From positions 113,946-177,945 of the forward strand of contig CABZSS010000001.1 of NCBI GenBank assembly GCA_902528375.1: a stretch of 64,000 nt of DNA. Reading direction: 5' to 3'. Both the position numbers and the translations under genes were made by a program. The stretch is from an uncultured Pelagibacteraceae bacterium. GTDB taxonomy: Bacteria > Pseudomonadota > Alphaproteobacteria > Pelagibacterales > Pelagibacteraceae. Shown here in pieces: positions 8,508-17,945 of the stretch. The notes under the pieces are model-generated. The model did no database searches, was not told where the DNA came from, and saw nothing but the letters and a program-made list of their open reading frames with translations. Numbering within the stretch: position 1 is the stretch's first letter; the number at the start of each line of letters is the position of its first letter.

Positions 8508-10696
8508 TGGAAGTGAATGAAAAAATTGCTGTAGAACACGGTTTAAAACCTGATGAATACCAGAAAATTTGTGATTTATTAAAGCGTGTTCCAAATTTAA
8601 CCGAACTTGGAATTTTTTCAGCAATGTGGAATGAACATTGTTCCTACAAATCTTCAAGATTACATTTGAAAAAATTAAATACTAAGGGAAAAAAGGTAAT
8701 TCAAGGACCTGGTGAAAATGCTGGTGTCATTGATATTGGAGATGATGATGCAATAGTTTTTAAAATTGAAAGTCATAACCATCCTTCATTTATAGAGCCC
8801 TACCAAGGTGCTGCAACCGGTGTTGGTGGAATAATGCGAGATGTTTTTACAATGGGTGCAAGACCCATTGCAAATTTAAATTCAATTCATTTTGGTTCGA
8901 CACAACATAAAAAAACTAAAAATTTATTAAGAGGTGTTGTTAAAGGTATTGGTGGTTACGGGAATTGTATAGGAGTTCCAACTATAGCTGGTCAAACTTG
9001 TTTTGATCAATCTTATAATGGAAACATTTTAGTAAACGCAATGACATTGGGATTAGTTAATAAAAATAAAATTTTCTACTCAAAAGCTGCAGGAATAAAT
9101 AAACCAGTTATATATGTTGGATCAAAAACTGGAAGAGATGGTATTCATGGAGCAAGTATGGCATCAGCAATATTCGATGACAAAATTGAAGAAAAAAAAC
9201 CAACTGTTCAAGTTGGAGATCCTTTTACTGAAAAACTTCTTTTAGAAGCTTGCTTAGAACTAATGTCCGATAAATCAATCATAGCAATACAAGATATGGG
9301 TGCTGCTGGTTTAACTTCTTCAAGTATTGAAATGGCGTCAAAAGGAAATTTAGGCATTGAATTAAATTTAGATAAAGTTCCATGTCGAGAAGAAAAAATG
9401 ACACCTTATGAAATTATGTTATCCGAAAGCCAGGAGAGAATGTTGATAGTTTTAGAAAACGGCAAAGAAGATAGTGCCAAAAAGATATTTGATAAGTGGA
9501 ATTTGGATTTTGCAGTAATTGGTAAAACAACTAACTCCAAAAATATTGAATTATATTTTGAAAAAGAAAAAGTCGCCAATATTCCAATAAAGTTTTTGGC
9601 AAATGAAGCTCCAATGTACGATAGGCCATGGAAGAAAACAAAAGTTCCTCAAAAGATTAAATTTTCAAACAATAATTTTAAAAAATTAAAATTTAATGAT
9701 GTCATAAAGAAAATGATTTCAAATCCAAACATTTGTTCAAAACAATGGATATGGGAACAATATGATCATACTGTAATGGGTGATACAATTCAAAAACCCG
9801 GAGGTGATGCAGGCGTTGTAAGAGTACACGGCACAAGGAAAGCAGTTGCCTCATCAGTTGATTCATCAGCCTCTTATTGTTACGCACATCCATTCACCGG
9901 AGGTAAACAAGTGGTTTGCGAAGCTTGGAGAAATTTGGTTTCAGTTGGTGCAGAACCTATAGCAATAACAAATTGTTTAAATTTTGGAAATCCTGAGAAA
10001 AAAGAAAACATGGGGGAATTTGTTGAGTGTATTGATGGGATTAATGAGGCGAGTAAATATTTAAATTTTCCTGTGGTTTCAGGAAACGTATCATTCTACA
10101 ATGAGACAAAAGATAAGGGTATTAAACCTACACCAACAATTGGAGGTGTTGGCTTACTTAAAGATTATGAAAACATAATAAGTATGAATTTTAAATCAAA
10201 AGGAAATTTAGTATTAGCGATTGGAAAAACAGAAGGTAGTATAGATCAAAGTGTTTTTGCCAAAGTAATTTTAGATGAAAAAAAAGGACCCCCACCTGAA
10301 ATAAACTTATTTAATGAAAAAAATAATGGGGAAACAATTTTAAAAATTATTAATGAAAAATTAGCTTTATCAGTCCACGATGTGTCTCTTGGTGGAATAA
10401 TGATTGCTGCTCTAAAAATGTGTATAAAAGGCAATAAGGGAGTTAAATTTTACAAATTCAAAGGTTTGATAAACATTTATCAATATTTTTTTTCAGAAGA
10501 TCAAGGCAGATACATTATTGAGGTAGATAAAAATAATCTTAAAAAAGTAGAGAGTATTTTAAAGAAAAATTCTGTACATTTTGATTTATTAGGAGAAACA
10601 ACTGATAAAGAGATCATCATAAATGATGAGTTAACTTTTACAGTAGACAAGGTAGCAGAATTTTATAAAGGTTGGTTGTATAAATACATGAGTTAA
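8507..10696 (+). CDS. purL: FGAM synthase large subunit PurL
   Basis: Converts FGAR to FGAM using ATP and ammonia delivered by PurQ. At 729 residues it is the small form of PurL, with two tandem ATP-grasp-unrelated PurM-like halves. The N-terminal NEHCSYKSS with His44, ESHNHPS at 88-94, [12 protein letters not shown] and, in the second half, the GGDAGVVRV and SVHDVSLGG blocks are all recognisable. No truncation is visible. bolA begins two bases after its stop. Confidence 0.97.
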   Translation: MEVNEKIAVEHGLKPDEYQKICDLLKRVPNLTELGIFSAMWNEHCSYKSSRLHLKKLNTKGKKVIQGPGENAGVIDIGDDDAIVFKIESHNHPSFIEPYQGAATGVGGIMRDVFTMGARPIANLNSIHFGSTQHKKTKNLLRGVVKGIGGYGNCIGVPTIAGQTCFDQSYNGNILVNAMTLGLVNKNKIFYSKAAGINKPVIYVGSKTGRDGIHGASMASAIFDDKIEEKKPTVQVGDPFTEKLLLEACLELMSDKSIIAIQDMGAAGLTSSSIEMASKGNLGIELNLDKVPCREEKMTPYEIMLSESQERMLIVLENGKEDSAKKIFDKWNLDFAVIGKTTNSKNIELYFEKEKVANIPIKFLANEAPMYDRPWKKTKVPQKIKFSNNNFKKLKFNDVIKKMISNPNICSKQWIWEQYDHTVMGDTIQKPGGDAGVVRVHGTRKAVASSVDSSASYCYAHPFTGGKQVVCEAWRNLVSVGAEPIAITNCLNFGNPEKKENMGEFVECIDGINEASKYLNFPVVSGNVSFYNETKDKGIKPTPTIGGVGLLKDYENIISMNFKSKGNLVLAIGKTEGSIDQSVFAKVILDEKKGPPPEINLFNEKNNGETILKIINEKLALSVHDVSLGGIMIAALKMCIKGNKGVKFYKFKGLINIYQYFFSEDQGRYIIEVDKNNLKKVESILKKNSVHFDLLGETTDKEIIINDELTFTVDKVAEFYKGWLYKYMS

Positions 10697-10698
10697 TT

Positions 10699-10929
10699 AT
10701 GGCGATGGATTTAAAAGAAATTGAAAAGATGATTAAGGAGGCTCTGCCAGATGCCTCCATTGATATACAAGATCTTGCTGGTGACGGGAATCACTATTCC
10801 GCCACAGTGACTTCTTCTGAATTTAAAGGTAAAAATAAAGTACAACAGCATAAAATGGTGTATGATGCTCTTAAAGGAAAAATGGGAAACGAGCTTCATG
10901 CTCTAGCTCTTAAGACAAAGGAAAACTAA
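10699..10929 (+). CDS. BolA family protein
   Basis: A 76-residue BolA domain with the helix-loop DLAGDGNHYSATVTSSEFKGKNKVQQHK. The conserved His residues (in GNHY and QQHKMVY) are those that take part in iron-sulfur cluster binding with a monothiol glutaredoxin. The next gene is such a glutaredoxin, overlapping by one base, which supports a BolA-Grx4 heterodimer acting in Fe-S handling or iron sensing. The purine genes upstream include no obvious cluster enzyme, so cotranscription may simply be operon packing. Confidence 0.92.
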   Translation: MAMDLKEIEKMIKEALPDASIDIQDLAGDGNHYSATVTSSEFKGKNKVQQHKMVYDALKGKMGNELHALALKTKEN

Positions 10930-11261
10930 TGGATCAACAAGTTAAAGAACAAATAGAAAATTCAATAAACAGCAGTGACGTTTGTTTATTTATGAAAGGA
11001 AGTCCAGAAGCTCCTCAATGTGGTTTCTCAATGGCTGTCTCTAACATCTTAAAAATTTTGGAAGTAAAATATCAAAGTGTTGATGTGTTAAAAGATCAAA
11101 AAATTCGTGAAGGTATTAAAATTTATAGTGAGTGGCCAACGATCCCTCAACTTTATATTAAAAAAGAATTCGTTGGTGGATGTGATATTATCAAAGAAAT
11201 GTTTGAAAATGGAGAACTAAAAAAGGTTTTCGACGAAAAAGGTATAGGGTATAAAAAGTAA
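10929..11261 (+). CDS. grxD: Monothiol glutaredoxin, Grx4 type
   Basis: A 110-residue monothiol glutaredoxin. The active-site CGFS is at residues 31-34, followed by the glutathione-binding WPTIPQLYI and GGCDI segments. Proteins of this type carry a glutathione-ligated [2Fe-2S] cluster and pass it to targets, usually with BolA, which is encoded immediately upstream. It ends two bases before the convergent rpsD stop; the only sequence between the genes is AT-rich with a short GTAATATT direct repeat. Confidence 0.95.
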   Translation: MDQQVKEQIENSINSSDVCLFMKGSPEAPQCGFSMAVSNILKILEVKYQSVDVLKDQKIREGIKIYSEWPTIPQLYIKKEFVGGCDIIKEMFENGELKKVFDEKGIGYKK

Positions 11262-11263
11262 TA

Positions 11264-11881
11264 TTATCTAGAGTAATATTCAATTACTAGATTTGGCTCC
11301 ATAACAACAGGATAAGGAACTTCTTCAAACTTCGGTGTTCTTACAAACTTAATTGTTCTTTTCTTCTCATCTACTTGTAAATACTCAGGAATATCTCTTT
11401 CTTTATTTGCTAAAGCAATATCAATAATTGCTAGCTGTTTTGACTTATCTTTTATTTCAATTGTATCCTCTTCACCCAACAGATAACTCGATATATTTAC
11501 TTTTTTTCCATTCACTTTTACATGTCCATGATTAATAAACTGTCTTGATGAAAAAATAGTACTAGAAAATTTTGCTCTGTAAATAACAGCATCTAATCTT
11601 CTCTCTAATAATCCTATTAAATTTTCAGCTGTATCCCCTTTTTTCATAATGGCTTTTCTGTAAACATTTCTGAATTGTCGCTCATTAATATTTCCGTAAT
11701 ATGATTTTAGTTTTTGTTTTGCTTGAAGTTGGGTTCCGTAATCTGAAAGTTTAGAATTTTTTGACTGTCCGTGTTGTCCTGGAGGGTATGCTCTTTTATT
11801 AAAAGGGCTTTTTGGTCTTCCCCAAAGGTTAACTTTTAACCTTCTATCAATTTTATGTTTAGAATTTAATCTTTTTGTCAT
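11264..11881 (-). CDS. rpsD: 30S ribosomal protein S4
   Basis: A 205-residue primary 16S rRNA-binding protein of the small subunit. It has the S4 N-terminal region ([24 protein letters not shown]) and the S4 RNA-binding domain around residues 95-155 ([28 protein letters not shown]). The full-length alphaproteobacterial form is present. It is a stand-alone gene here rather than in the alpha operon, as in many alphaproteobacteria. The 40-base gap to the trmJ-like gene may hold its own promoter. Confidence 0.97.
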   Translation of the reverse strand: MTKRLNSKHKIDRRLKVNLWGRPKSPFNKRAYPPGQHGQSKNSKLSDYGTQLQAKQKLKSYYGNINERQFRNVYRKAIMKKGDTAENLIGLLERRLDAVIYRAKFSSTIFSSRQFINHGHVKVNGKKVNISSYLLGEEDTIEIKDKSKQLAIIDIALANKERDIPEYLQVDEKKRTIKFVRTPKFEEVPYPVVMEPNLVIEYYSR

Positions 11882-11921
11882 TTAGTGAAATGGTTTATAA
11901 ACTTAACATCTTATTTGTCAA

Positions 11922-12635
11922 TTAACGTTTTTTCCCTAAACTTGCAAATACACTTGATAAAATACGTGTTTCTTTATCTGAAAGTTCCATTCGGTAAAAA
12001 ATATTTCTTAAATTCTCAAGCATTAAGGGTTTTTTTTCTTTATTCTTAAAAAAGTTAATTTCATTGAGATTGTTGATACACAAATTTATCATTGATTGAA
12101 TTTCCTTTTTAGAGGCTTTCTTAACTTTTTTAGATTTTTTAAATTGTGATGATTTGGAATTTAATAAACTTGATATGAATTGTGCAATAATGATTAGGCT
12201 GTGGGATAAATTTAAAGATTTGAAATTTATATTAGTTGGAATTTGTAAAGTGTAGTTTGCGTAACTAACTTCTTTATTTGATAACCCTGATGCTTCTGAG
12301 CCAAATAAAAACCCGATTTTTTTTCTAAAATCTATTTTTTTTAAACCTTCAAGATTAATATGCTTTACATTTTTGTTTCTAAATCTTGCAGATGTTGCAA
12401 TTAATATATCAATATCTCCTAAGGAACTTTCTAAATTATCAAATACTTTACTTTTCTTAATAATATCTTTTGCACCAACCGAGGTTGCAAGTATTTTATC
12501 ATTAGGAAAAATAGGTTTAGGATCGATCAAATATAAATTTTCAAAATTAAAATTCTTAATAGCCCTTGCACAAGCACCAATGTTTTCTGATAACTGGGGT
12601 TTGTGCAAAATAAACGTAACTTTATTATTGTTCAT
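11922..12635 (-). CDS. trmJ: SpoU-family RNA 2'-O-methyltransferase, TrmJ-like
   Basis: A 237-residue SPOUT methyltransferase. The N-terminal PQLSENIGACARAIKNF, the FLFGSEASGLSNKE motif of the SAM-binding trefoil knot near residue 120, and SLNLSHSLIIIAQF are the three SpoU motifs. TrmJ methylates position 32 in the tRNA anticodon loop. The C-terminal helical extension is present. Specificity for tRNA is inferred from the closest family architecture. It begins immediately after the DUF1989 gene. Confidence 0.85.
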   Translation of the reverse strand: MNNNKVTFILHKPQLSENIGACARAIKNFNFENLYLIDPKPIFPNDKILATSVGAKDIIKKSKVFDNLESSLGDIDILIATSARFRNKNVKHINLEGLKKIDFRKKIGFLFGSEASGLSNKEVSYANYTLQIPTNINFKSLNLSHSLIIIAQFISSLLNSKSSQFKKSKKVKKASKKEIQSMINLCINNLNEINFFKNKEKKPLMLENLRNIFYRMELSDKETRILSSVFASLGKKR

Positions 12636-13496
12636 TTATTTGATGCCATGATTTCTATTATAATTAGATAATGTCGAAGGGTTTATTCCTTTTATAAATT
12701 TTGGATCAACATCCCATATAGAAACTTTTAATGGATAACATTTTGCAACATCAGATGAATGTTCAGATCCACAGTCTCCACCTGGGCAAGCAGACAAAGC
12801 TCCTAATAAATCCGTTTCTGCAAAAAATTCTAAATAGTCACCTGGTCTTACTGGACTTGACTTCATAAAATATTGCTTAGTGTCATTAGTAAAACCAGTT
12901 AGCATAAATACATTTAATACATCATGCACAATTCTTTCTGCTTCATCTAACTTGATCTTTTTTTCTTTAACTAAAGCTCTTGTTAAATTTGAATGACAAC
13001 AATAATGATAATCGTTGTTTGATGTTAGCTTATACGTGTAAGGATCGCATCTAGTGCCTATAACATCGTGGACCGAACCCCCATCTTTGTCATAACCATA
13101 CCAATCTAATGTATCCCATGTAATTGTAGCTAATGATCTTAAATACGGAAAACTGCTAAACATTTTGTCTCCAACAGAAATATGTGTTCCATAGAGAGCT
13201 CTTGTTTTTCCAGAGTAAAACTTTTCATTTAGATTATCAGCTTGAAATAAATTTAAATCTCCAACTTGAGGTCCTTCAACACTTTCTATTCTAAAAAAAT
13301 TACCTGACTTAACATTAAAAGTTTTTGCGTCTCTCGGTGGGATAATGACTTCATCGACTTGTTTAATGTGTTTTCTAGCTTGATGTAATATTTCAAGATT
13401 ATTATTTATACTTTCATTTGGATAACAAACAACAGGATCTGCTCCTACTCGATCATTAATATCAATAGGTTTTTTTGAATATCTTTTAATTTTCAT
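12636..13496 (-). CDS. DUF1989 / urea carboxylase-associated family protein
   Basis: A 286-residue member of the DUF1989 family. It is recognised by VIPPRDAKTF near the start, a central EGPQVGDLNLF stretch, a Cys/His-rich segment (DYHYCCHSNL) and CPGGDCGSEHSSD near the C-terminus; these Cys and His could bind a metal. Relatives occur next to urea carboxylase or aminomethyltransferase-like genes, but none of those is here. The frame extends one TTG codon further (13499); the ATG at 13496 is preferred. The biochemical role is not established. Confidence 0.8.
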   Translation of the reverse strand: MKIKRYSKKPIDINDRVGADPVVCYPNESINNNLEILHQARKHIKQVDEVIIPPRDAKTFNVKSGNFFRIESVEGPQVGDLNLFQADNLNEKFYSGKTRALYGTHISVGDKMFSSFPYLRSLATITWDTLDWYGYDKDGGSVHDVIGTRCDPYTYKLTSNNDYHYCCHSNLTRALVKEKKIKLDEAERIVHDVLNVFMLTGFTNDTKQYFMKSSPVRPGDYLEFFAETDLLGALSACPGGDCGSEHSSDVAKCYPLKVSIWDVDPKFIKGINPSTLSNYNRNHGIK

Positions 13497-13502
13497 CAAT
13501 AT

Positions 13503-14165
13503 TTAATAACAATTATAAGGTAACACTTTCGTATCTAATAATAAAAAAGATTGAGCTCCAATAAACCAAACACGCCCTGGATCATTTGATGCTCCTTGTA
13601 ATGTAAAAGCACCTTTATCAGATATGTTTACAGTATTATAATTTATAGTTATTCCTATGGCTGTTTCTTCTATAGCAACTGGGCCATTTATTAAAATTTT
13701 TGATTTCTCATTTGTATTTTCAGAGAAGCTGCAAGTGAAAGATCTTGTTGATTTATTATTAGAGGTTTTTTTTGCTTCTTCTATTTTTTGTAACTCTGAC
13801 TGAAAACATTGATATTTTACATAAACTTTGTTCCATAATTTATATTTCTCAGTTTCTTCTTTATTCATAGTTTTTGTACCAATCTTTTTTGCTGAGTCTA
13901 GTTCTAGCTTTTCTTTACAAAATCTGACTGCTATATTGTATATTTTGTCTTTACCATAACCATCGCCGCCTTTGAATACTCTAGACCCCCAAGTTCCAAC
14001 ATATACAATGTCTTTTTCATCGTCGAAAATATTTACTCTTGCATCTAAATTTTTAACAATTTCCAATCGCTCATTTTTTGGTAATTTTAGAAATTCTACA
14101 GGATTGTCAGAAACACAAGAAGTTAAAAACAGTATTAAAAAGTAAACTGCAAATATTTTTTTCAT
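13503..14165 (-). CDS. Putative lipoprotein with conserved two-cysteine C-terminal domain
   Basis: A 220-residue unrecognised protein. A lipoprotein signal is clear: a basic start, a hydrophobic core and the lipobox LTSC with Cys17. A middle region (about 45-145) is rich in Lys/Glu. The last 75 residues, from FTCSF to LPYNCY, match the C-terminal domain of the small protein at 43357-43713 closely: Cys near each end, DKGA(F/Y)T, and WFIGAQS(F/Y)LLLDT. The two Cys could form a disulphide in the periplasm. The gene lies between cimA and the DUF1989 gene with almost no spacing. I cannot assign a function. Confidence 0.75.
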   Translation of the reverse strand: MKKIFAVYFLILFLTSCVSDNPVEFLKLPKNERLEIVKNLDARVNIFDDEKDIVYVGTWGSRVFKGGDGYGKDKIYNIAVRFCKEKLELDSAKKIGTKTMNKEETEKYKLWNKVYVKYQCFQSELQKIEEAKKTSNNKSTRSFTCSFSENTNEKSKILINGPVAIEETAIGITINYNTVNISDKGAFTLQGASNDPGRVWFIGAQSFLLLDTKVLPYNCY

Positions 14166-15767
14166 TTATTTACTTGCGGGAGCTTTATCCTTATATAATT
14201 TAAAATCTAGACTATCGATAAGAGCTTTGAAAGATGCATCAATTATATTTGGTGATACGCCAATGGTGAACCAATTTTTTCCTTGAGAGTCTGTACTTTC
14301 AATAGATACTCTTGTGGTCGCTTCAGTTCCTGTGTTTAAAATTCTAACTTTATAGTCAACTAGTTTTAAATCTTTTAAATATTCAGAATATTTTTCTAAT
14401 TTTGTAACATTCTTTCTTATAGCATTATCTAGAGCATGGACAGGTCCATTACCCTCTCCTTCACAAACTATTTGTTCGCCATCAACTTCTAATTTTGCTC
14501 TTGCTTTTGAAACAATTTTGTCTTTATTATTTTTTGAAACTGAAACATCATATTCTTTAATTGAAATGTATCTTGGAATTTCTCCCATTACTCTTCTGGC
14601 CAATAATTCAAACGAGGCATCAGCTCCATCATAACTATAACCAATGAATTCTCTGTCTTTAACTTCCTCTAATAGTTTTTTAACTTTAGGATCGTTTTCT
14701 TCAATTTCTATTCCAATTGTTTTAAGTCTAGATAAAATATTTGATTTACCTGACTGATCAGAAACAACTATATTTCTGTTGTTACCAACATCTTCAGGAT
14801 TTATATGCTCATAAGTTTTAGGATCTTTTTGAACTGCAGATACATGTAGACCACCTTTATGTGAAAATGCTGCAGCACCCACATATGGTAGATGTTTGTT
14901 CGGTTTTCTATTTAATATTTCATCAAGTAGTCTTGAACATTGTGTAATGTGTTTGATATTTTTTTCCTTAATACTTATTTCAAATTTGTCTGATAATTCT
15001 TTTTTGAGATGAAAAGTTGGGATAATTGACATTAAGTTAGCGTTACCACATCTTTCACCTAAACCGTTAATAGTGCCTTGTATTTGCCTTGCCCCCGATA
15101 AAACAGCTGCAATTGAATTTGCAACAGCATTACCAGTATCATTGTGTGCATGAATACCTAAATTCTCACCAGGAATATGTTCAGAAACTTCTTTAACTAT
15201 TTCTGTTACTTCATGAGGAAGTGTTCCGCCATTTGTGTCACAAAGAACTATCCATTTTGCTCCATTATCGTAAGCAGCTTTTATACAAGCTAAAGCATAT
15301 TTTGGATTTGCCTTATAACCATCAAAAAAGTGTTCGGCATCAAACATGAATTCTTTGTTATTTTTAACAAAATGTTTTGTAGTCTCTTTTATATTTTCTA
15401 AATTTTCTTCATTGGATATGCCTAATGCAACATCAACATGAAAATCCCACGACTTACCAACTAAACAAACAGATTTAGTATTTGAATTTAGAATTGCTGA
15501 TAAACCAGGATCATTTTCAGCACTCCGTCCAGTTTTTTTTGTCATACCAAAAGCAGTAAAGGTAGAGTTTTTTAAATCTAAACCTTTCTGAAAAAATTCT
15601 GTATCAGATGGATTGGCCCCAGGCCAACCCCCTTCTATATAATCAACACCAAGATCATCTAAGGCATGTGCAATCTTTGTTTTTTCATCTATTGAAAAAT
15701 GTACACCTTGAGTCTGTGCACCGTCTCTCAATGTTGTATCAAATATATAAAGTCGTTCTTTGCTCAT
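14166..15767 (-). CDS. cimA: (R)-citramalate synthase
   Basis: Condenses acetyl-CoA and pyruvate to citramalate, the first step of the threonine-independent isoleucine route. The protein (533 residues) has an HMGL-like TIM barrel starting DTTLRDGAQ at 10-18, the HAHNDTGNAVANS metal motif near 205-215, and a C-terminal LeuA-type allosteric dimer domain from about 390. YIEGGWPGANP near residue 40 and the overall length match the TIGR00977 citramalate synthases better than 2-isopropylmalate synthases; that distinction is by similarity only. Its ATG overlaps the cysS stop as ATGA. Confidence 0.88.
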   Translation of the reverse strand: MSKERLYIFDTTLRDGAQTQGVHFSIDEKTKIAHALDDLGVDYIEGGWPGANPSDTEFFQKGLDLKNSTFTAFGMTKKTGRSAENDPGLSAILNSNTKSVCLVGKSWDFHVDVALGISNEENLENIKETTKHFVKNNKEFMFDAEHFFDGYKANPKYALACIKAAYDNGAKWIVLCDTNGGTLPHEVTEIVKEVSEHIPGENLGIHAHNDTGNAVANSIAAVLSGARQIQGTINGLGERCGNANLMSIIPTFHLKKELSDKFEISIKEKNIKHITQCSRLLDEILNRKPNKHLPYVGAAAFSHKGGLHVSAVQKDPKTYEHINPEDVGNNRNIVVSDQSGKSNILSRLKTIGIEIEENDPKVKKLLEEVKDREFIGYSYDGADASFELLARRVMGEIPRYISIKEYDVSVSKNNKDKIVSKARAKLEVDGEQIVCEGEGNGPVHALDNAIRKNVTKLEKYSEYLKDLKLVDYKVRILNTGTEATTRVSIESTDSQGKNWFTIGVSPNIIDASFKALIDSLDFKLYKDKAPASK

Positions 15768-17125
15768 TTAATTTTCCAAGTTGTTTTATCATCTTTATCT
15801 TCAATTAAAATACCTTTGTCTAAAAGCTCAGTTCTTATTTTGTCAGCTAATTCGTAATTTTTATTGTCTCTTGCTACGTTTCTGTCTTTTATCTTTTGTA
15901 AAATCTCTTCCTCTGAAATTTTGAGAATATTTTTCTTAAACTCTTGCCATTTTGATTTTGGCTCGGTTAAAAGACCAATAAAATTACATGCAGTTGTAAA
16001 AATTTCTTTATCCTTATCTGATCCTTTTGCAGCTTTATCATACAATTTGTGAATATTGCTTATATAACCCGGTGTATTTAAATCTTCATAAAGAGGAACT
16101 AAATCATCATCTGGTATTAATACTTTACCCTCTGGTTTTTTTTGGCACACGTACCATTTGTCTAAAGTTTTTTTTGATTGCGTTAATAAATCTTCGCTCC
16201 AATCCATAGATTGTCTATAATGAGTTGACATTAATGCTAATCTTAAAACTTGACCATTATACTTTTCATAAAAATCTTTTATCTTAAAAACATTCCCCTG
16301 AGACTTTGCCATTTTCTCATTTGAAACTGTAATAAATCCATTGTGTATCCAATAATTTGATAATGATTTATTTTCATTTGCACATCTTGATTGAGCTATT
16401 TCGTTTTCGTGGTGTGGAAATAATAAATCACGTCCTCCACCATGTATATCAAATGTATCTCCAAGAAACTTTTTTGACATCGCAGAGCACTCTATATGCC
16501 ACCCTGGTCTACCTCTTCCCCAAGGAGAATCCCATCCAGGTTCGTCTTCGGTTGATGGTTTCCATAAAACAAAATCTTCAGATCTTTTCTTATTTTCTGA
16601 TACCTCAACCCTAGCTCCTGCAAAAAGTTCATCAACATTTTTATTTGATAGTTTTCCGTAATCTTTAAAACTCGATACATTAAAATAGACATGAGATTTA
16701 TTTTCATATGCATTATTTTTTTTAATAAGAATATTTATCATATCGATCATTAATGGAATATTCTCTGTAGCTTTTGGTTCAAAAGAAGGTTTTTCACAAT
16801 TTAAATAATCACAATCGTCATTAAAACGTTTTGTAATATCTTTAGTTAATTTATCTATTGATATATTTTTCTTTTTTGCACCATCTATAATTTTATCATC
16901 AACATCAGTAATATTTCTTGCATATAAAACTGAAGATTTCCCATATTTACATTTAAGAACTTTAAAAAGAATATCAAAAACTACTAAAGGTCTAGCGTTA
17001 CCAATATGAGGATCATCATATACTGTGGGTCCACAAACATACATCCTAACTTTCTTAGGATTTATTGGTGTGAACTTTTCTTTTTTTCCACCTAGGCTAT
17101 TACTTAAATATATATCTTTGTTCAT
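15764..17125 (-). CDS. cysS: Cysteinyl-tRNA synthetase
   Basis: Charges tRNA-Cys. The class I signatures are HIGN (residues 40-43) and KMAKSQ (about 270-275). The zinc ligands are Cys31 in VCGPTVYDD, a Cys in GWHIECSAMS and the His pair of PHHENEIAQS. The 453-residue length is normal. It is coupled with citramalate synthase downstream, and the pairing in one transcript looks like general streamlining. The 45-base gap to nadE upstream has only a short AT hairpin. Confidence 0.96.
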   Translation of the reverse strand: MNKDIYLSNSLGGKKEKFTPINPKKVRMYVCGPTVYDDPHIGNARPLVVFDILFKVLKCKYGKSSVLYARNITDVDDKIIDGAKKKNISIDKLTKDITKRFNDDCDYLNCEKPSFEPKATENIPLMIDMINILIKKNNAYENKSHVYFNVSSFKDYGKLSNKNVDELFAGARVEVSENKKRSEDFVLWKPSTEDEPGWDSPWGRGRPGWHIECSAMSKKFLGDTFDIHGGGRDLLFPHHENEIAQSRCANENKSLSNYWIHNGFITVSNEKMAKSQGNVFKIKDFYEKYNGQVLRLALMSTHYRQSMDWSEDLLTQSKKTLDKWYVCQKKPEGKVLIPDDDLVPLYEDLNTPGYISNIHKLYDKAAKGSDKDKEIFTTACNFIGLLTEPKSKWQEFKKNILKISEEEILQKIKDRNVARDNKNYELADKIRTELLDKGILIEDKDDKTTWKIK

Positions 17126-17170
17126 TGTATAAGGAATATACTTTTAATTTAGATTTGTGAATCTATTTGA

Positions 17171-17908
17171 TTAATTGGGAATCTTGCATATTGGAATTGG
17201 CTCCATTTTGTGCAAGTTTGATTTTCTAATTTGAATATACTTATCTCGATTTTTAGAATTCTCGTTATCCATCGCTTCTTCTATTTCTTTGTATGATAAT
17301 CCTAGTTGACCTTCATCAGTTCTACCATCATCCCAAAGACCATCTGTTGGTGCTGCATTAATAATATCATCAAGTATTTTTAGTTCTCTTCCAAGTTCCC
17401 ATACTTCTGTTTTATTGCAATCTGCAATTGGAGATATATCAACTCCTCCATCGCCATATTTTGTATAAAAACCAACACCGAAATCTTCTACCTTATTTCC
17501 AGTTCCAACCACTATTCCATTGTTAGCTGCAGCAACTTGATAAAGAGTTGCCATTCTTAGTCTTGCACGTGAATTGGCCATCCCGTGTTCGCTATCAAAT
17601 TTACCTAAGGTATTTCCAAATGTTTTAAACAAACTATCTAATTCTATTGTGTGACCTTGAACATTTTTAAAATTCTTTTTTAACCACTCTTGATGTCTTA
17701 TACTTAAATCGTGTTGAGTATCTTTTTGTTTAATTGGCATGGATAAAACTATAGTTTTTAAACCTGTCATTGCGCTCAATGTACTAGAAACAGAGGAGTC
17801 AATTCCCCCAGAAATACCTATAACTAAAGTTTCTGCTTTTTTTGGCATTGAATTAACATAATTCAATATCCAGTCTTTTATAAATCTAGCTTTTTTTGAT
17901 GCATCCAT
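17171..17908 (-). CDS. nadE: NAD synthetase, ammonia-dependent type
   Basis: ATP-dependent amidation of nicotinic acid adenine dinucleotide to NAD. The PP-loop SGGIDSS is at residues 33-39, and GTGNKVEDFGVGFYTKYGDG carries the deamido-NAD pocket and metal site. At 245 residues there is no N-terminal glutaminase (nitrilase) domain, so the enzyme should use free ammonia unless a separate partner exists. Confidence 0.94.
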   Translation of the reverse strand: MDASKKARFIKDWILNYVNSMPKKAETLVIGISGGIDSSVSSTLSAMTGLKTIVLSMPIKQKDTQHDLSIRHQEWLKKNFKNVQGHTIELDSLFKTFGNTLGKFDSEHGMANSRARLRMATLYQVAAANNGIVVGTGNKVEDFGVGFYTKYGDGGVDISPIADCNKTEVWELGRELKILDDIINAAPTDGLWDDGRTDEGQLGLSYKEIEEAMDNENSKNRDKYIQIRKSNLHKMEPIPICKIPN

Positions 17909-17945
17909 GATTCTTATATAATGTAAAAATTAAATTTTTAAATGT

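Noticed and set aside
17126..17170. Short hairpin TAGATT/AATCTA between nadE and cysS
   Set aside because: Only six AT-rich pairs and no T-run; expected by chance in this base composition.
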